Shown here: in pieces, positions 21,825 to 35,167 of the stretch
Position numbering within the stretch: the stretch's first letter is position 1
Layout: every line of letters begins with the position of its first letter
Assembly (NCBI RefSeq): GCF_022539505.1
Contig: NC_061512.1
Location: 153,619,962 to 153,683,961, forward strand
From: Lolium rigidum
Lineage: Eukaryota > Streptophyta > Magnoliopsida > Poales > Poaceae
Direction: 5' to 3'
Length of the DNA: 64,000 bases
The notes under the pieces: generated by a model
The model's input: the letters and a program-made list of their open reading frames with translations, nothing else
The model's database searches: none
What the model was told of the DNA's origin: nothing
Made by a program: the position numbers and the translations under genes

Positions 21825-22243
21825 CGTCTGCAAACCCTAGAAATAATCCCCAAATCCACTTCGCCCAGATCATAACGACACTACAAAGATTACGATTCGC
21901 ACCTCGCTGAACCAAGTTATTGCAAGAAGGCCCTCAATATCAACAAACAAAGAGAAAATGTTGAAGAAACGAAGGAAATCGAACAGGCGCATCAAGAAAA
22001 ACATCCAGTAAAGCATCAGCAGTGATTTTTGGCATACAAACAAGAGAAATTGACAGCGGTTGAAAGGGCAACGAGATTCAGTTTTCGGCTTCCATTAGCT
22101 AGAACTCAACCACACCCAGATGTTTTGTCTTGTGAACCAGCACTACAAACACACGACTTTTTCTAACCCAAAACACATCCCCCCATCTCTGAAAACACGA
22201 CACTTGCGCTACACAACTATGCAGAACCGTAGCCTACGCTACC

Positions 22244-22833
22244 CTACTCCTCGTCGTCGGCGGCGGCATTCTTCTTGGCGACGGGCTTCTTCTTCTTGGG
22301 CGACTTGGAGGACTCCGCATTCTCGGCAGCCTTCTCGGCCTTCTCGGCAGCCTTCTTGGGGAGCAGCACGGAGTGGATGTTGGGGAGGACGCCGCCGTGG
22401 GCGATGGTGACTCCCGACAGAAGCTTCCCGAACTCCTCGTCGTTGCGGATGGCGAGCATCAGGTGGCGCGGCATGATGCGGGTCTTCTTGTTGTCCTTGG
22501 CGGCGTTCCCGGCGAGCTCCAGGACCTAATAGGGGGGAAAGGAAAACAGAACAAGATTCAGAGACCGGTCCGTGTCGAGAGCAACAAAGCAGAGTTCGAG
22601 CAGCGCGATCGATCGAGACGACGAAAGAGAGATGGGCGTTCGGGAGAGACGGTTACCTCCGCGGCGAGGTACTCGAGGACTGCGGCGAGGTAGACGGGGG
22701 CGCCGGAGCCGACGCGCTGCGCGTAGCGGCCCTTCTTGAGGAAGCGCCCGATGCGACCGACGGGGAACTGGAGCCCGGCCTTCACGGAGCGGCTCACCGC
22801 CTTCTTCCTGTCGCCTCCCTTCCTTCCGGCCAT
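22244..22833 (-). CDS. H2A: Histone H2A, SPKK-tailed (H2A.W-like), two exons
   Basis: This core histone pairs with H2B in the nucleosome. Exon 1 (22833-22657) and exon 2 (22525-22244) join at [16 protein letters not shown] and give 152 aa. The histone fold is complete: [15 protein letters not shown], then [20 protein letters not shown], the acidic-patch helix NDEEFGKLL, and [20 protein letters not shown]. The C-terminal tail is Lys/Ala/Glu-rich and holds SPKKKK (SPKK at 134-137) before a short acidic end. An SPKK tail motif and one intron at this place are marks of the plant H2A.W group, which is associated with heterochromatin. Family assignment is by motif. The ATG lies ~105 bp downstream of a TATA box. 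No damage is seen. Confidence 0.95.
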
Positions 22834-22936
22834 CTCCTCCGACGAACTGCTCCGGCGCGGTGGTGGCGGCGGGAACGAGCGCTGCTGTGGCTGGTGGTGA
22901 TGCTTGCTTTGAAATGCTGATCGCCGGAGGGCGACG

Positions 22937-23072
22937 GTTTTATAGGAGCCGGGGAGGTGGGCGCCATCCGGGTGAGGCGACGTGCGAGGCTGCCAGCCGT
23001 TGGATCTTCGAGGTGGGGCGGTGGGGATTGCTTCGGTGGAGCGTGATCCGTGGGAGCGGTTGATCGACCAAT
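22937..23072 (-). promoter_or_regulatory. Histone H2A promoter
   Basis: On the minus strand a TATA box (tataaaac, 22944-22937) lies 104 bp before the ATG. Upstream are a histone octamer-like cacggatc (23052-23045; the consensus CGCGGATC differs by one base) and a CCAAT-type box (ccaat on the plus strand, 23068-23072). These elements are typical of plant replication-linked histone genes. S-phase control is inferred. Confidence 0.6.
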
Positions 23073-23139
23073 CAGAGCGCGGGGAGTTCCGCTGTGGCTT
23101 CGCGCTTCTTCTTTTTGGCTGCCTTTCTCCTCTTTTCAT

Positions 23140-25136
23140 TTCGCGGTTTGTGGGTGTGTGAACGAAAATCGAAAATGGGAGGCGCGAGAATATGAAAAGG
23201 AATATGCTGATTCTTCGTTAATTACATAGTCCTTTTTTTTAATTGGTATACATGGTCGTTTTTATCCTAGTGACCTCTTTTGCTCCTGCTATTGAAACTC
23301 CTAGTGAGCTTTACTATGACTTGGATTCACATACGGGTTGAGTGGAGAACATATGAACTGATACATTCCATTCTTATTTGATAGAATGATGTCACTTTTC
23401 AAATTTAAGTACTATATTTACATTGCATATGACTTGCAAAACCAAATTTGAAATATCTTTAGATAAACAAAAAAGAGAGATCCCAACATGAAGAGTGTCA
23501 CATAAAGACAAACACGATGACACTATTCACATAGCAATTTAGCTTTTTCGTTCCTCTTTGTTATTTCAAATTTAGTTTTGAAAATTCTAAGGAATGTAAA
23601 CACGCATCTTGTGAACACCAATAAATCTATTATAATGTTTTGACATATACAAAATTAAATTTTGTAAAGTTGTATATCGTTGTATCATGGAAACTATGGT
23701 ATCACTAGATATTTTCCTGGCATGGCTGCTACACTGCTACATGGCCAGACTGGTACCTTCCATCTGGAATATAGATTGTAGTATTATAAGTTTTTTTCCT
23801 AGAAGATCTAGATTTAATCAAACTTTGAAAAAACGTTGCTAAATGGTTTGAAGAAACTTCTATAAAACTTGCTATTTAATTTTATCTAATGTTTACCGGA
23901 CCTTTCCATTTTACTTTGTTTGGTGTTGTTTTCAGTGGATGGAAAATAGGTCAAGGTCAAAGATTTTCCTGCAGCTATGCATCTATATAGAAATGAAGCA
24001 CAATATAGTGTATCAAATAAAATAGTGATAAGAGGTTTGTGAGTAACACATCCGTAAATACTATTGCGTCTAAAACCAGAGGTGAAAATAGCCTCTTAAT
24101 CCAACTATTGTCCCCACAACCGCAAGTAATAACCGTAATTAAGTAAAACGGACCAAAGCATTAAAATAGTTGATATTGTTGTTTATCATAGGCGAATCAC
24201 CAAAAGTGTATTGTTACTTTTCCCTTTCTGTCATTGAGGTTTCAAGGTAGCACGCCGTTCTCCACTCATTTCACCTCTTCCCTTGATCGATCCAGAAAGG
24301 CATGGGTATCTGCAAGTCTTTGGATTAAGGGAAAGAGACAAAGATACAAGATAGCAAAGCTCATATTCAATCTCTACATAAAACTCATATGATTAGATGC
24401 ACATAAACGCTGCGAGGATTCACTCCAACTCGCAGCCCGTGAGGAATACTCACGCATAATAATAACAAAATCAAAGATAGAAATCATTGTTGCAAATACT
24501 TGAACTAAAATAAAAATATTATTACAATGGTCGCCAATTATCAAGGATATCTCTATTACAAGGTGATGGCTATGACTATGGAGCGGATTTGAGAGGAAAT
24601 GGATGTACTGTGGTGGTGGATCTCCTTCGATGAGTTGCAGATGGATCTGGTGGATGTCGGCTCTGTTTTGGCGACGAATGGCTCCCTTTCTGGAATGGCT
24701 CCCTTCAAGAAAGTTATAGGGTATGACCTCAGGAGTCCTCCGGCACCCAGTACGAGTGGGGCTTGCTCGTACGAGTGTCCTCTATTGCTCCTTGAACCGA
24801 ATTTTTGACCCGGGGTGACTTTGTTACATTTGTGATGAGATTATCTTCAGTAATTGTAGGTCCATTTGACTTAAAAACGTGATTTCTTGTGCATCACACA
24901 AAAAAGAGAACGCACTGCACATCTTTGCAATAATTAGTCATTAGTGGCACAGGTAGAGAGATGTTTAGTCAATTTCTTGTCTTAGCAAAGGGTTTAAACG
25001 TGAGGAACATGGCGTATTTCACAACCATCACGGACCTAGAATAAAAATTGAGAGGGGCGATAATATGATAATTGAGGACAATTTATCTATTAGGTAAGGG
25101 GGGCCTTGCCCAGCAACCCAACGCAAACGGATCGAG
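23140..25136. other. Intergenic, AT-rich, no gene recognised
   Basis: From 23160 to about 24200 the sequence is AT-rich with no coding signal. From about 24240 to 24960 it is less AT-rich and has the look of an old retroelement LTR on the minus strand, but I could not define ends or a partner copy. The stretch ends at the left TSD of G1 (catcc, 25137-25141). Confidence 0.5.
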
Positions 25137-25141
25137 CATCC

Positions 25142-26738
25142 TGATGGCGTGTAAGACACACGTCCGTTGGGAACCCCAAGAGGAAGGTGTGATGCGTACA
25201 GCAGCAAGTTTTCCATCAGTAAGAAACCAAGGTTATCGAACCAGTAGGAGTCAAGGAACACGTGAAGGTTGGTGGCGGAGTGTAGTGCGGCGCAACACCA
25301 GAGATTCTGGCGCCAACGTGGAACCTGCACAACACAATCAAAGTACTTTGCCCAACGTAACAGTGAGGTTGTCAATCTCACCAGCTTGCTGTAAACAAAG
25401 GATTAAATGTATAGTGTGGAAGATGATGTTTGTTTGCGAAGAACAGTAAAGAAAACAAAGTTTGCAATAGATTGTATTTCAGATGTAAAGAATGGACCGG
25501 GGTCCACAGTTCACTAGTGGTGTCTCTCCGATAAGAAATAGCATGTTGGGTGAACAAATTACAGTTGGGCAATTGACAAATAGAGAGGGCATAACAATGC
25601 ACATACCTATCACGATGACTACTATGAGATTTAATCAGGGCATTACGACAAAGTACATAGACCGCTATCCAGCATGCATATATGCCTAAAAAGTCCACCT
25701 TCAGGTTAGCATCCGCACCCCTTCCAGTATTAAGTTGCAAACAACAGACAATTGCATTAAGTATGGTGCGTAATGTAATCAACACAAATATCATTATACA
25801 AAGCATTGATGTTTTATCCCTAGTGGCAACAGCACATTCACAACCTTAGAACTTTTCGTCACATCGTCCTGCATTCAATGGAGGCATGAACCCACTATCG
25901 AGCATAAATACTCCCTCTTGGAGTCACAAGTATCAACTTGGCCAGAGCCTCTACTAGCAACGGAGAGCATGCAACAACATAAATAACACATATATGATAG
26001 ATTGATAATCAACTTGACATAGTATTCCATATTCATCGGATCCCAACAAACACAACATGTAGCATTACAAATAGATGATCTTGATCATGATAGGCAGCTC
26101 ACAAGATCTAACATGATAGCACAATAAGGAGAAGACAACCATCTAGCTACTGCTATGGACCCATAGTCCAGGGGTGAACTACTCACATATCAATCCGGAG
26201 GCGATCATGGTGATGAAGAGTCCTCCGGGAGATGAATCCCCTCTCCGACAGGGTGCCGGAGGCGATCTCCTGAATCCCCCGAGATGGGATTGGCGGCGGC
26301 GGCGTCTCTGGAAGGTTTTCCATATCGTGGCTCTCGGTACTGGGGTTTTCGCGACGAAGGCTATAAGTAGGCGGAAGGGCGGAGTCGGAGGGCTGACGAG
26401 GGGCCCACACCATAGGGCGGCCGGGCCCCCCTCTGGCCGCGCGGCCCTATGGTGGCGGCGCCTCGTCGCCCCATTTCGTATCCCTTTCGGTCTTCTGGAA
26501 GCTTCGTGGAAAAATAAGACCATGGGCGTTGATTTCGTCCAATTCCGAGAATATTTCCTTTGTAGGATTTCTGAAACCAAAAACAGCAGAAAACAACGAA
26601 TCGGCTCTTCGGCATCTCGTCAATAGGTTAGTGCCGGAAAATGCATAATAATGACATAAAGTGTGTATAAAACATGTGAGTATCATCATAAAAGTAGCAT
26701 GGAACATAAGAAATTATAGATACGTTTGAGACGTATCA
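25142..26738 (-). repeat. 3' LTR of G1
   Basis: This is a 1597-bp LTR. On the minus strand it begins tgatacgtctcaaacgtatc and ends cacgccatca. A GC-rich palindrome lies near 26415-26452. It is followed on the left by the target TSD catcc. Confidence 0.9.
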
Positions 26739-29348
26739 AGCATCCCCAACCTTAGTTCCTACTCGCCCTCGAGTAGGTAAACGATAACAAGGATAATTTC
26801 TGAAGTGACATGCTATCATAATCTTTATCAATACTATTGTAAAGCATATGAGATGAATGCAGCGATTCGAATCAATGGTAAAACAATGAATAAACAACTA
26901 AATCATATAGCAAAGACTTTTCATGAATAGTACTTTCAAGACAAGCATCAATAAGACTTGCATAAGAGTTAACTCATAAAGCAATAGATTCTTAGTAGAA
27001 AGCTTTGAAGCAACACAAAGGAAGATATAAGTTTCAGTGGTTGCTTTCAACTTCAACATGTTTATCTCATGGATAATTGTCAACACAAAGTAATATAACA
27101 AGTGCAATAGGTAAACATGTAAGAATCAATGCACACAGTTCACACAAGTGTTTGCTTCTAAGATAGAAAGAAGTAGGTAAACTGACTCAACATAAAGTAA
27201 AAGATAGGCCCTTCGCAGAGGGAAGCATGGATTACTATTTTTGTGCTAGAGCTTTTCATTTTGAAAACATAGAAACAATTTTGTCAATGGTAGTAATAAA
27301 TCATATGTGTTATGTATAAGACATCCTATAAGTTGCAAGTCTCATGCATAGATTACCAATAGTGCTCGCACCTTGTCCTAATTAGTTTGGATTTACATGG
27401 ATTATCATTGCATAACATATGTTTCAACCAAGTGTCACAAAGGGGTACCTCTATGCCGCCTGTACAAAGGTCTAAGGAGAAAGATCGCATTTGATTTCTC
27501 GTTTTTGATTATTCTCAACTTAGACATCCATACCGGGACAACATAGACAACAGGTAATGGACTCCTCTTTTAATGCATAAGCATTCAACAACAGATAATA
27601 TTCTCATAAGAGATTGAGGATTGATGTCCAAACTGAAACTTCCACCATGATTCATGACTTTAGTTAGCGGCCCAATGTTCTTCTCTAACAATATGCATAC
27701 TCAAACCATTTGATCATGATAAATCACCCTTACTTCATACAAGACGAACATGCATAGCAACTCACATGATATTCAACAAAGGTGTAATAGTTGGTGGCGT
27801 CCCCAAAGCATGGTTACCGCTCAACAAGCAACTTATAAGAAATAAGATACATAAGCTACATATTCTTCACCACAATAGTTTTTAAGGCTATTTTCCCATG
27901 AGCTATATATTGCAAAGACAAAGAATAGAGTTTTAAAGGTAGCACTCAAGTAATTTACTTTGGAATGGCAGAGAAATACCATGTAGTAGGTAGGTATGGT
28001 GGACACAAATGACATAGTTTTTGGCTCAAGGATTTGGATGCACGAGAAGTAATCCCTCTCAATACAAGGCTTAGGCTAGCAAGGTTGTTTGAAGCAAACT
28101 CAAGTATAAACCGGTACAACAAAACTTACATAAGAACATATTGCAAGCATTATAAGACTCTACGCTGTCTCCTTGTTGTTCAAACACCTTAACCAGAAAA
28201 TATCTAGACTCTAGAGAGACCAATCATGCAAACCAAATTTTAACAAGCTCTGTGTAGTTCTTCATTAATAGGTGCAAAGTACATGATGCAAGAGCTTAAA
28301 CATGATCTATATGAGCACAACAATTTCCAACTATCAAATTATTCAAGACATTATACCAATTACCACATGAAGCATTTTCTGTTTCCAACCATATAACAAT
28401 GAACGAAGCAGTTTCAACCTTCGCCATGAACATTAAAAGTAAAGCTAAGAACACATGTGTTCATATGCAACAACGGAGCGTGTCTCTCTCCCACACAAGG
28501 AATGCTAGGATCCGATTTTATTCAAACAAAAACAAAAACAAACAGACGCTCCAAGTAAAGCACATAAGATGTGACGGAATAAAAATATAGTTTCACTAGA
28601 GGTGATCTGATAAGTTGTCGATGAAGAAGGGAATGTCTTGGGCATCCCCAAGCTTAGATGCTTGAGTCTTCTTGAAATATGCAGGGATGAACCACGGGGG
28701 CATCCCCAAGCTTAGACTTTTCACTCTTCTTGATCATATTGTATCATCCTCCTCTCTTGACCCTTGAAAACTTCCTCCACACCAAACTCAAAACAAACTC
28801 ATTAGAGGGTTAGTGCATAATCAAAAATTCACATATTAAGAGGTGACATAATCATTCTTAACACTTCTGGACATTGCACAAAGCTACTGAAAGTTAATGG
28901 AACAAAGAAATCCATCAAACATAGCAAAATAGGCAATGCGAAATAAAAGGCAGAATCTGTCAAAACAGAACAATCGTAAAGACGAATTTTTCTGGGGCAC
29001 TTAACTTGCTCAGATGAAAAAGCTCAAATTGAATGAAAGTTGCGTACATATCTGAGGATCACGCACGTAAATTTTCAGATTTTTCTAAATTACCTACAGA
29101 AGGGGCTGCTCAATTTCGTGACAGCAAGAAATCTGTTTCTGCGCAGTAATCCAAATCTAGTATCAACCCTACTATCAAAGACTTTACTTGGCACAACAAT
29201 GCAATAAAATAAAGATAAGGAGAGGTTGCTACAGTAGTAACAACTTCCAAGACTCAAATATAAAACAAAAGTGCAGAAGTAAAATAATAGGTTGTCTCCC
29301 ATAAGCGCTTTTCTTTAACGCCTTTCAGCTAGGCGCAAAAAGTGTGAA
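26739..29348 (-). other. Non-coding 3' domain of G1
   Basis: The polypurine tract is the complement of gcatccccaaccttag next to the LTR. The remainder, about 2.6 kb, shows no sustained frame and is collinear with the matching regions of G2, G3 and G5. Shared landmarks include a copy of ccatcattcacctttgcaat-type sequence and the complement of the hairpin-like aaggcgttaaagaaaagcgc next to the ORF end (29300-29330). Confidence 0.75.
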
Positions 29349-30060
29349 TCAAGTATTATCGAGAGATGAAGCATCAACATCATAATTTTCACAATTTGTA
29401 ACAATAGGTATATTAGGTGCTCCATCATCCATAGTGGTGCTAAGGGCTTTGTCAATTTTAGGCCTATAATAGTTTTTTGGCTTAGGCACTTTAGAGACAT
29501 ACATGAACTTTTGCTCCTTACCCACATAAGCTTTCTCCTTAAACTTAAGAGAAGAAAAAGTTGAACCCAAGGTTCCCATAGCTTCTTCAAGTTCACTAAT
29601 CCTATGGGTTCGATTATCATGAGTAGCACAAGTTTCTAAAACGGCAATTCTCTCATTGATTCCACTTAGAGTTTTATCAAGTTTATCGGTATTATTAAGT
29701 AATATCCCCAATTTAGTCTCAACACTTGGAAGATTTTTCTCTATGGCTTCCAAATTTTTCATGACATCTTCAAGAGAGATTTCAATTTTAGCTTCATTAA
29801 CAGGTGGTATTCCAACTAGACTCTCAATGATGCAACTAGCTTCTAAAGCAGGAGTGCCTAGGAAATTACCTCCCGCAAGAGATATCGGGAACATACCTAT
29901 TCCAGCTAGAGATACCAACATAAAAGTTCCTAAGTAGTATAATAGTGGAGTGTTTCTTAATGCACCTATGATGAGCATCACTAATTCTATACCAAGCATC
30001 TTTAAAACTTTCTCCCCCTTGTTGCTTAAACGAACGAACTTCAACTTCAGGATTACTCAT
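29349..30060 (-). pseudogene. Gag-like ORF of G1, one frameshift
   Basis: The ATG at 30060 opens MSNPEVEVRSFKQQ, with the retrotransposon gag signature SFKDAWYRISDAHHRC and YVGISSWNRYV. The frame is broken near 29885. The next frame continues with GNFLGTPALEASCIIES, a long helical segment (EAIEKNLPSVETKLGILL), and ends ASSLDNT at the stop 29349-29351. The capsid-like N-terminal half is followed by a coiled-coil region, not by protease or RT. The copia element C1 sits just upstream, in the leader of G1. Confidence 0.75.
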
Positions 30061-30213
30061 TTTTAGCAGTAGTAGATAAAGCAAAACTAAATAAAGTAAA
30101 TGCAAGTAACTAATTTTTTTGTGTTTTTAATATGGAGAACGCAAACAAGACAGTAAATAAAGTAAAGCTAGCAACTAATTTTTTTGTATTTTTGATATAG
30201 AGAACAAACAAAT

Positions 30214-31203
30214 TGCTGGAATTTGGGGGCATTTGGCCTTTGGCCCATGGCCCATTATCAAATTCTGAAACTCACATGGCCCATTCTAATAATCAGTGGC
30301 AGCACTAGTGGGAGCTAAAGTTTAGTCCCACATTGCTAGTTGGGAGAGAGTTGGAGTGGTATATAAGGTGGGCTGTTCTAGTCCTAGTAAGTGAGTGAGA
30401 AGAGAGAGAACCCACGCGCACTCCTCCTCCGCCCTCCTCGCCTCGCCTCGTCACGACACGACACGTCACGTCACGACACGACGTGCCGCGGGTTGCGGGA
30501 ATCTCGCCGAGCCGAGCTTATCTTTTTGCTGTTTGGGAAATTAATTGTGTAATCAATTTCGAGTCATTAACGGACGTGTTACTCAGCCGTTTTGCCTTCC
30601 GGTTTTTCTGGATCGTGGCTGTGCCGACTCGGACGTGGGCTGCGCCCCACGACCTTCCCGAACCGCAATATATAAGCGCGGACTCCAACCCTAGTCTGCA
30701 CCAGACGCATAAGCTACTACCTGTTTCCAGTTCATTGCACCGCCGCCTTCGTCTTCCTCATCCCGTCCGTCGGCGTGCACCGACTGCCGGGACAGTAGGC
30801 CTCCGGAACCCCGCATCTCGTGAACCCGTACGGGTGAGGGGCAATCAGGTTTTTGGGGAGCGCTCCGGCGCGACTATCGGCATCACGACATCGTCATCGG
30901 ACGACGAGTTCCTCCACACCGACAACTTCTTCCCGGACCTCGGCGACTTCTTCGGCAATCTCAACATGGGCGACAACGACGCCGCTTGCAAAGTATGTGA
31001 TCTTGTCGTCTCTCTTTCAGTTTCTGTTAGAGTTTCTTCTTCTAGTTTGTATGGTAGATGTGATCAGTTTATCTTGTTTAGATGTGATCTGTTCATCTAC
31101 CTTACTAATCTGCATGATTAGTTTATTTGTTATTTTCGTAGTCATGATTTATCATTTAATTGTGCGGATTATTTCATATGGATATTTGCTTATATATTCA
31201 ACA
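30214..31203 (+). repeat. 5' LTR of C1
   Basis: This 990-bp LTR has TATA-like tatataag near 30361 and again near 30669, and a cacga/cgtca-rich stretch near 30451-30484. It ends cttatatattcaaca. The small differences from the 3' copy (for example tgctagttggg against tgctatttggg) show moderate age. Confidence 0.9.
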
Positions 31204-31278
31204 ATCCAAAAACCTGATTATAGGCAAATCAATTCAAGCAGCGTTGCTGCCGCTACTTGACCTCCCCTCTTTGATTGT

Positions 31279-32490
31279 ATGCATTACAAGAGGTGGCGCA
31301 CAAAGGCAGTCCTATGGTTTACAAACCTAGGCTGTTTTAGCGCCACGTATGCTAGACTCGAGGGGCCTCTCTCGCAGAGGAGCAGGAAAAGTTTGAGAAG
31401 GTCGACGCCATGTTTAAGGCGGCCTTGTTCAGCACTCTTGGGGACAACATTGTTGACCCGTACATGGCTTTTGACCATGGTAAAGATGCGTGGGATGCGC
31501 TCGAGGCCAAATTTGGGGTCTCGGACGCTGGCACTGAATTGTATGTCATGGAGCAATACTATGACTACATGATGACTGATGAGCGCTCCGTGGTTGAGCA
31601 GGCTCATGAGATTCAGTCACTTGCCAAAGAACTCAAGCAGTTTAAGTGTACCTTACCGGACAAATTTGTGGCCGGTGGCATTATTGCCAAGCTTCCTCCT
31701 TCGTGGAGGAACTTTGCTACTTCTACGAAACATAAGAGACAAGAGTTTTCCGTTTCGGATCTCATTGGCTCGCTTCATGTGGAAGAGAAGGCGAGAGCAA
31801 AGGACACACGCGCTCGTAGTTTTGAGGGAGGTTCTAGTGCCAATGTGGTACAGAAGAAAAACTTCCAATCTCACAAGTCTAAGAATAAGAATAATGGAAA
31901 AGGCAAGTTTGACGAGAAGAACAAAGCCTCTAACTCAACCAACTTCAAGAGGAAGATTCCTTATAAGAAGAAAGGGAACTGCCATGTTTGTGGCGCTCCT
32001 AGACATTGGGCTCCTGATTGCCCAGAACGCCATGATCGGCGTGGGAACAGCGGCAAGTCCGCAAATGTTGTTATCGGTGTTGATACTGAGATGAAGGACG
32101 TTGGGTACGGTACTTCTCCTACTGTCCTTTCAGTATGTAATTCTCCTGATTGGTGGATAGACACCGGAGCCAATACACATGTATGTTCTGATGTCTCTAT
32201 GTTTTCTTCTTATCAGGTCGCAAGGACTTCCTCCGTGCTGATGGGAAACGGCTCACGTGCTTCGTTCGTGGTGTTGGTACGGTGGATCTGAAGTTTACTT
32301 CAGAAAAGACCATCCAGCTGAAGAATGTGCAGCACGTTCCATCAATTAATAAAAATCTCGTTAGCGGATCGCTTTTATGTCGAGATGGTTTTAAGTTGGT
32401 GTTTGAGTCCAATAAAGTTGTAATTTCAAAGTGTGGGCAATTTGTTGGAAAGGGCTATGTGTGCGGAGGCTTGTTCCGCTTATCTTTGTG
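31279..32490 (+). pseudogene. C1 gag and protease, broken
   Basis: The gag N-terminus is read from HYKRWRTKAVLWFTNLG, in a frame that shifts near 31380. No good start codon lies ahead of it. The main frame (31410-32291) holds the gag helices (DKFVAGGIIAKLPPSW) and a CCHC zinc knuckle, CHVCGAPRHWAPDC. It then holds the aspartic protease motif WWIDTGANTHVC (about 32152-32187). The frame breaks near 32265, continues 32282-32490 and stops. Gag packages element RNA and the protease would process the polyprotein. Confidence 0.85.
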
Positions 32491-32581
32491 AGACTTATGT
32501 ACTCAAATTTTTAATCATGTTTGCAATGATAGTGAGTCCGATATTTGGCATTCACGACTCTGTCATATTAATTTTGGGTGC

Positions 32582-35167
32582 ATGACGCGGCTAGCGAATA
32601 TGAATATAATTCCGAAATTTGCTATTGTCAAGAAATCCAAGTGCCAAGTATGTGTGCAAGCTAAGCAACCACGTAAGTCTCACAAGACTGCGGAGGCAAG
32701 AGACTTGGCACCGCTGGAGCTTATACATTCGGATCTTTGTGAAATGAATGGTGAATTGACAAAAGGAGGGAAAAGATAATTCATGACTTTAATTGATGAC
32801 TCTACTCGATATTGTTATGTGTACCTCCTGAAATCTAAAGATGAAGCTCTTAATTACTTCAAAATATTTAAAGCTGAATCAGAAAACCAACTTGATCGAA
32901 AGATCAAGCGGCTAAGGTCTGATCGTGGTGGAGAGTATTTTTCCAACAAGTTTGATTCTTTTTGTGCGGAACATGGTATTATCCATGAGAGGACGCCTCC
33001 CTACTCACCTCAGTCAAATGGGGTGGCCGAAAGAAAGAACCGTACTCTAACTGATTTGGTTAACGCCATGTTAGATACATCGGGTCTATCCAAGGCATGG
33101 TGGGGGAGGCGATATTGACCGCATGTCATGTCCTAAACCGTGTCCCCACAAAGAACAAAACCATTACCCCGTTTGAGGAATGGGAAAGGAAAAGGTTGAA
33201 ACTCTCTTACCTACGAACTTGGGGCTGTATGGCGAAAGTAAATGTGCCAATACCCAAGAAGCGCAAGCTTGGACCAAAAACCGTGGATTGTGTTCTTCTA
33301 GGATATGCATTTCATAGCATTGGCTACAAATTTTTAATAGTAAAATCTGAGGTATCTGACATGCATGTTGGTACAATTATGGAGTCGAATGATGCGACTT
33401 TCTTTGAGGACATATTTCCTATGAAAGAAACGTCTAGCTCATCAATTCAGGAGATACCCAGTTCATCTACTCAGGAATTATTTCCTGAACCTACCATGGC
33501 TATAGAACACTTTGATAATCCTGTGGAGGATGACAATGAAGCTCCCAGAAGGAGCAAGAGACAGAGGACTACAAAGTCCTTTGGACATGATTTCATTGTG
33601 TACCTCGCGGATGATACTCCCACTTCTATTTCAGAAGCTTATGCATCTCAGGATGCTGACTACTGGAAGGAAGCAGTCCGTAGCGAGATGGATTCCATCT
33701 TAGCCAATGGAACTTGGGAGGTTACTGATCGTCCTTATGGGTGCAAACCTGTAGGATGCAAGTGGGTGTTCAAGAAAAAGCTTAGGCCCGATGGTACTAT
33801 TGAAAAGTACAAGGCACGACTTGTGGCCAAGGGTTATACCCAGAAAGAAGGTGAAGATTTCTTTGATACATACTCACCTGTTGTCAGATTGACTACCATT
33901 CGAGTGCTACTATCCTTGGCTGCCTCACATGGTCTTCTTGTTCATCAAATGGATGTTAAGACTGCTTTCCTAAATGGAGAGCTTGAAGAGGAAATTTATA
34001 TGGAGCAGCCTGATGGATTTGTAGTAGATGGTCAAGAAGGAAAGGTGTGTAAATTACTGAAATCTTTATATGGGCTTAAGCAAGTGCCTAAGCAGTGGCA
34101 TGAGAAGTTTGAAAGAACTTTAACCGTTGAAGGCTTTGTTGTAAATGAAGCTGACAAGTGTGTATACTATCGCCATGGTGGGGGCGAGGGAGTTATTCTT
34201 TGTCTCTATGTCGATGACATATTGATATTCGGGACCAACCTTACAGTGATTAAGGAGGTAAAGGAGTTCCTATCTCGTTGTTTTGAGATGAAGGACTTGG
34301 GAATAGCTGATGTGATCTTAAATATCAAGCTGCTGAAGGATGACGATGGTGGGATTACATTGCTTCAGTCCCACTATGTGGAAAAGATCCTAAGTCGCTT
34401 CGGGTATAGCGACTATAAATCTTCTCCAACGCCTTATGATCCTAGTGTGATAATTCGTAAGAATAAAAGAATTGCTAGAGATCAATTGCGATACTCGCAG
34501 ATCATTGGCTCGCTTATGTATTTAGCCAGCGCCACGAGGCCTGACATCTCCTTTGCGGTAAGTAAACTCAGCCGTTTTGTGTATAGACCTGGAGATGTTC
34601 ATTGGCATGCTCTTGAGAGAGTTTTGCGCTATTTGAAAGGCACTGCGAGTTATGGCATTCACTATACTGGGTATCCAAGGGTACTTGAGGGTTATAGTGA
34701 TGCAAATTGGATATCCGACGCTGATGAGACTAAGGCCACAAGTGGTTATTTGTTTACACTTGGAGGTGGCGCCGTTTCCTGGAAGTCTTGCAAGCGGACC
34801 ATCATTACGAGGTCAACTATGGAAGCAGTAACTCACAAGCATTAGACACAACCACCGTTGAAGCGTAGTGGCTTCGTGAGCTCTTGATGGACTTACCTCG
34901 TGGTTGAGAAACCAATACCCGCTATTCCCGTGAACCGTGATAATCAAACCGTGATCGTCAAAGTAAACGAGTTCTAAGGATAATATGAAGTCATCAAGGC
35001 ATGTGAAGAGGAGATTGAAAACTGTAAGGAAAATGAGAAACTCCGGAGTTATAGCGTTGGATTATATCCATACGTCTAGAAACCTGGCAGACCCCTTCAC
35101 TAAGGGACTATCACGAAATGTGATAGAAAATGCATCGAGGGAGATGGGTATGAGACCCACAGTATGA
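32582..35167 (+). pseudogene. C1 integrase, reverse transcriptase and RNase H, broken
   Basis: The integrase zinc module ends in CQVCVQAKQ. The core has IDDSTRYCYVYLLK, SDRGGEYFSN and PYSPQSNGVAERKNRTL (the D, D, E residues). A stop at 32777-32779 and a frameshift near 33110 interrupt it. The long frame 33097-34845 covers the end of integrase (KLSYLRTWGCMAKV), RT with QMDVKTAFLNGELEEEIYM and the YVDDIL active site near 34210, and the start of RNase H (GYSDANW). It breaks near 34830, and the remainder reappears at 34985-35167 (DPFTKGLSRNV). The domain order integrase before RT is diagnostic of copia. Confidence 0.9.

Noticed and set aside
22120..22693. Plus-strand frames across the H2A gene
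   Set aside because: They are antisense readings of a highly GC-biased histone coding sequence.
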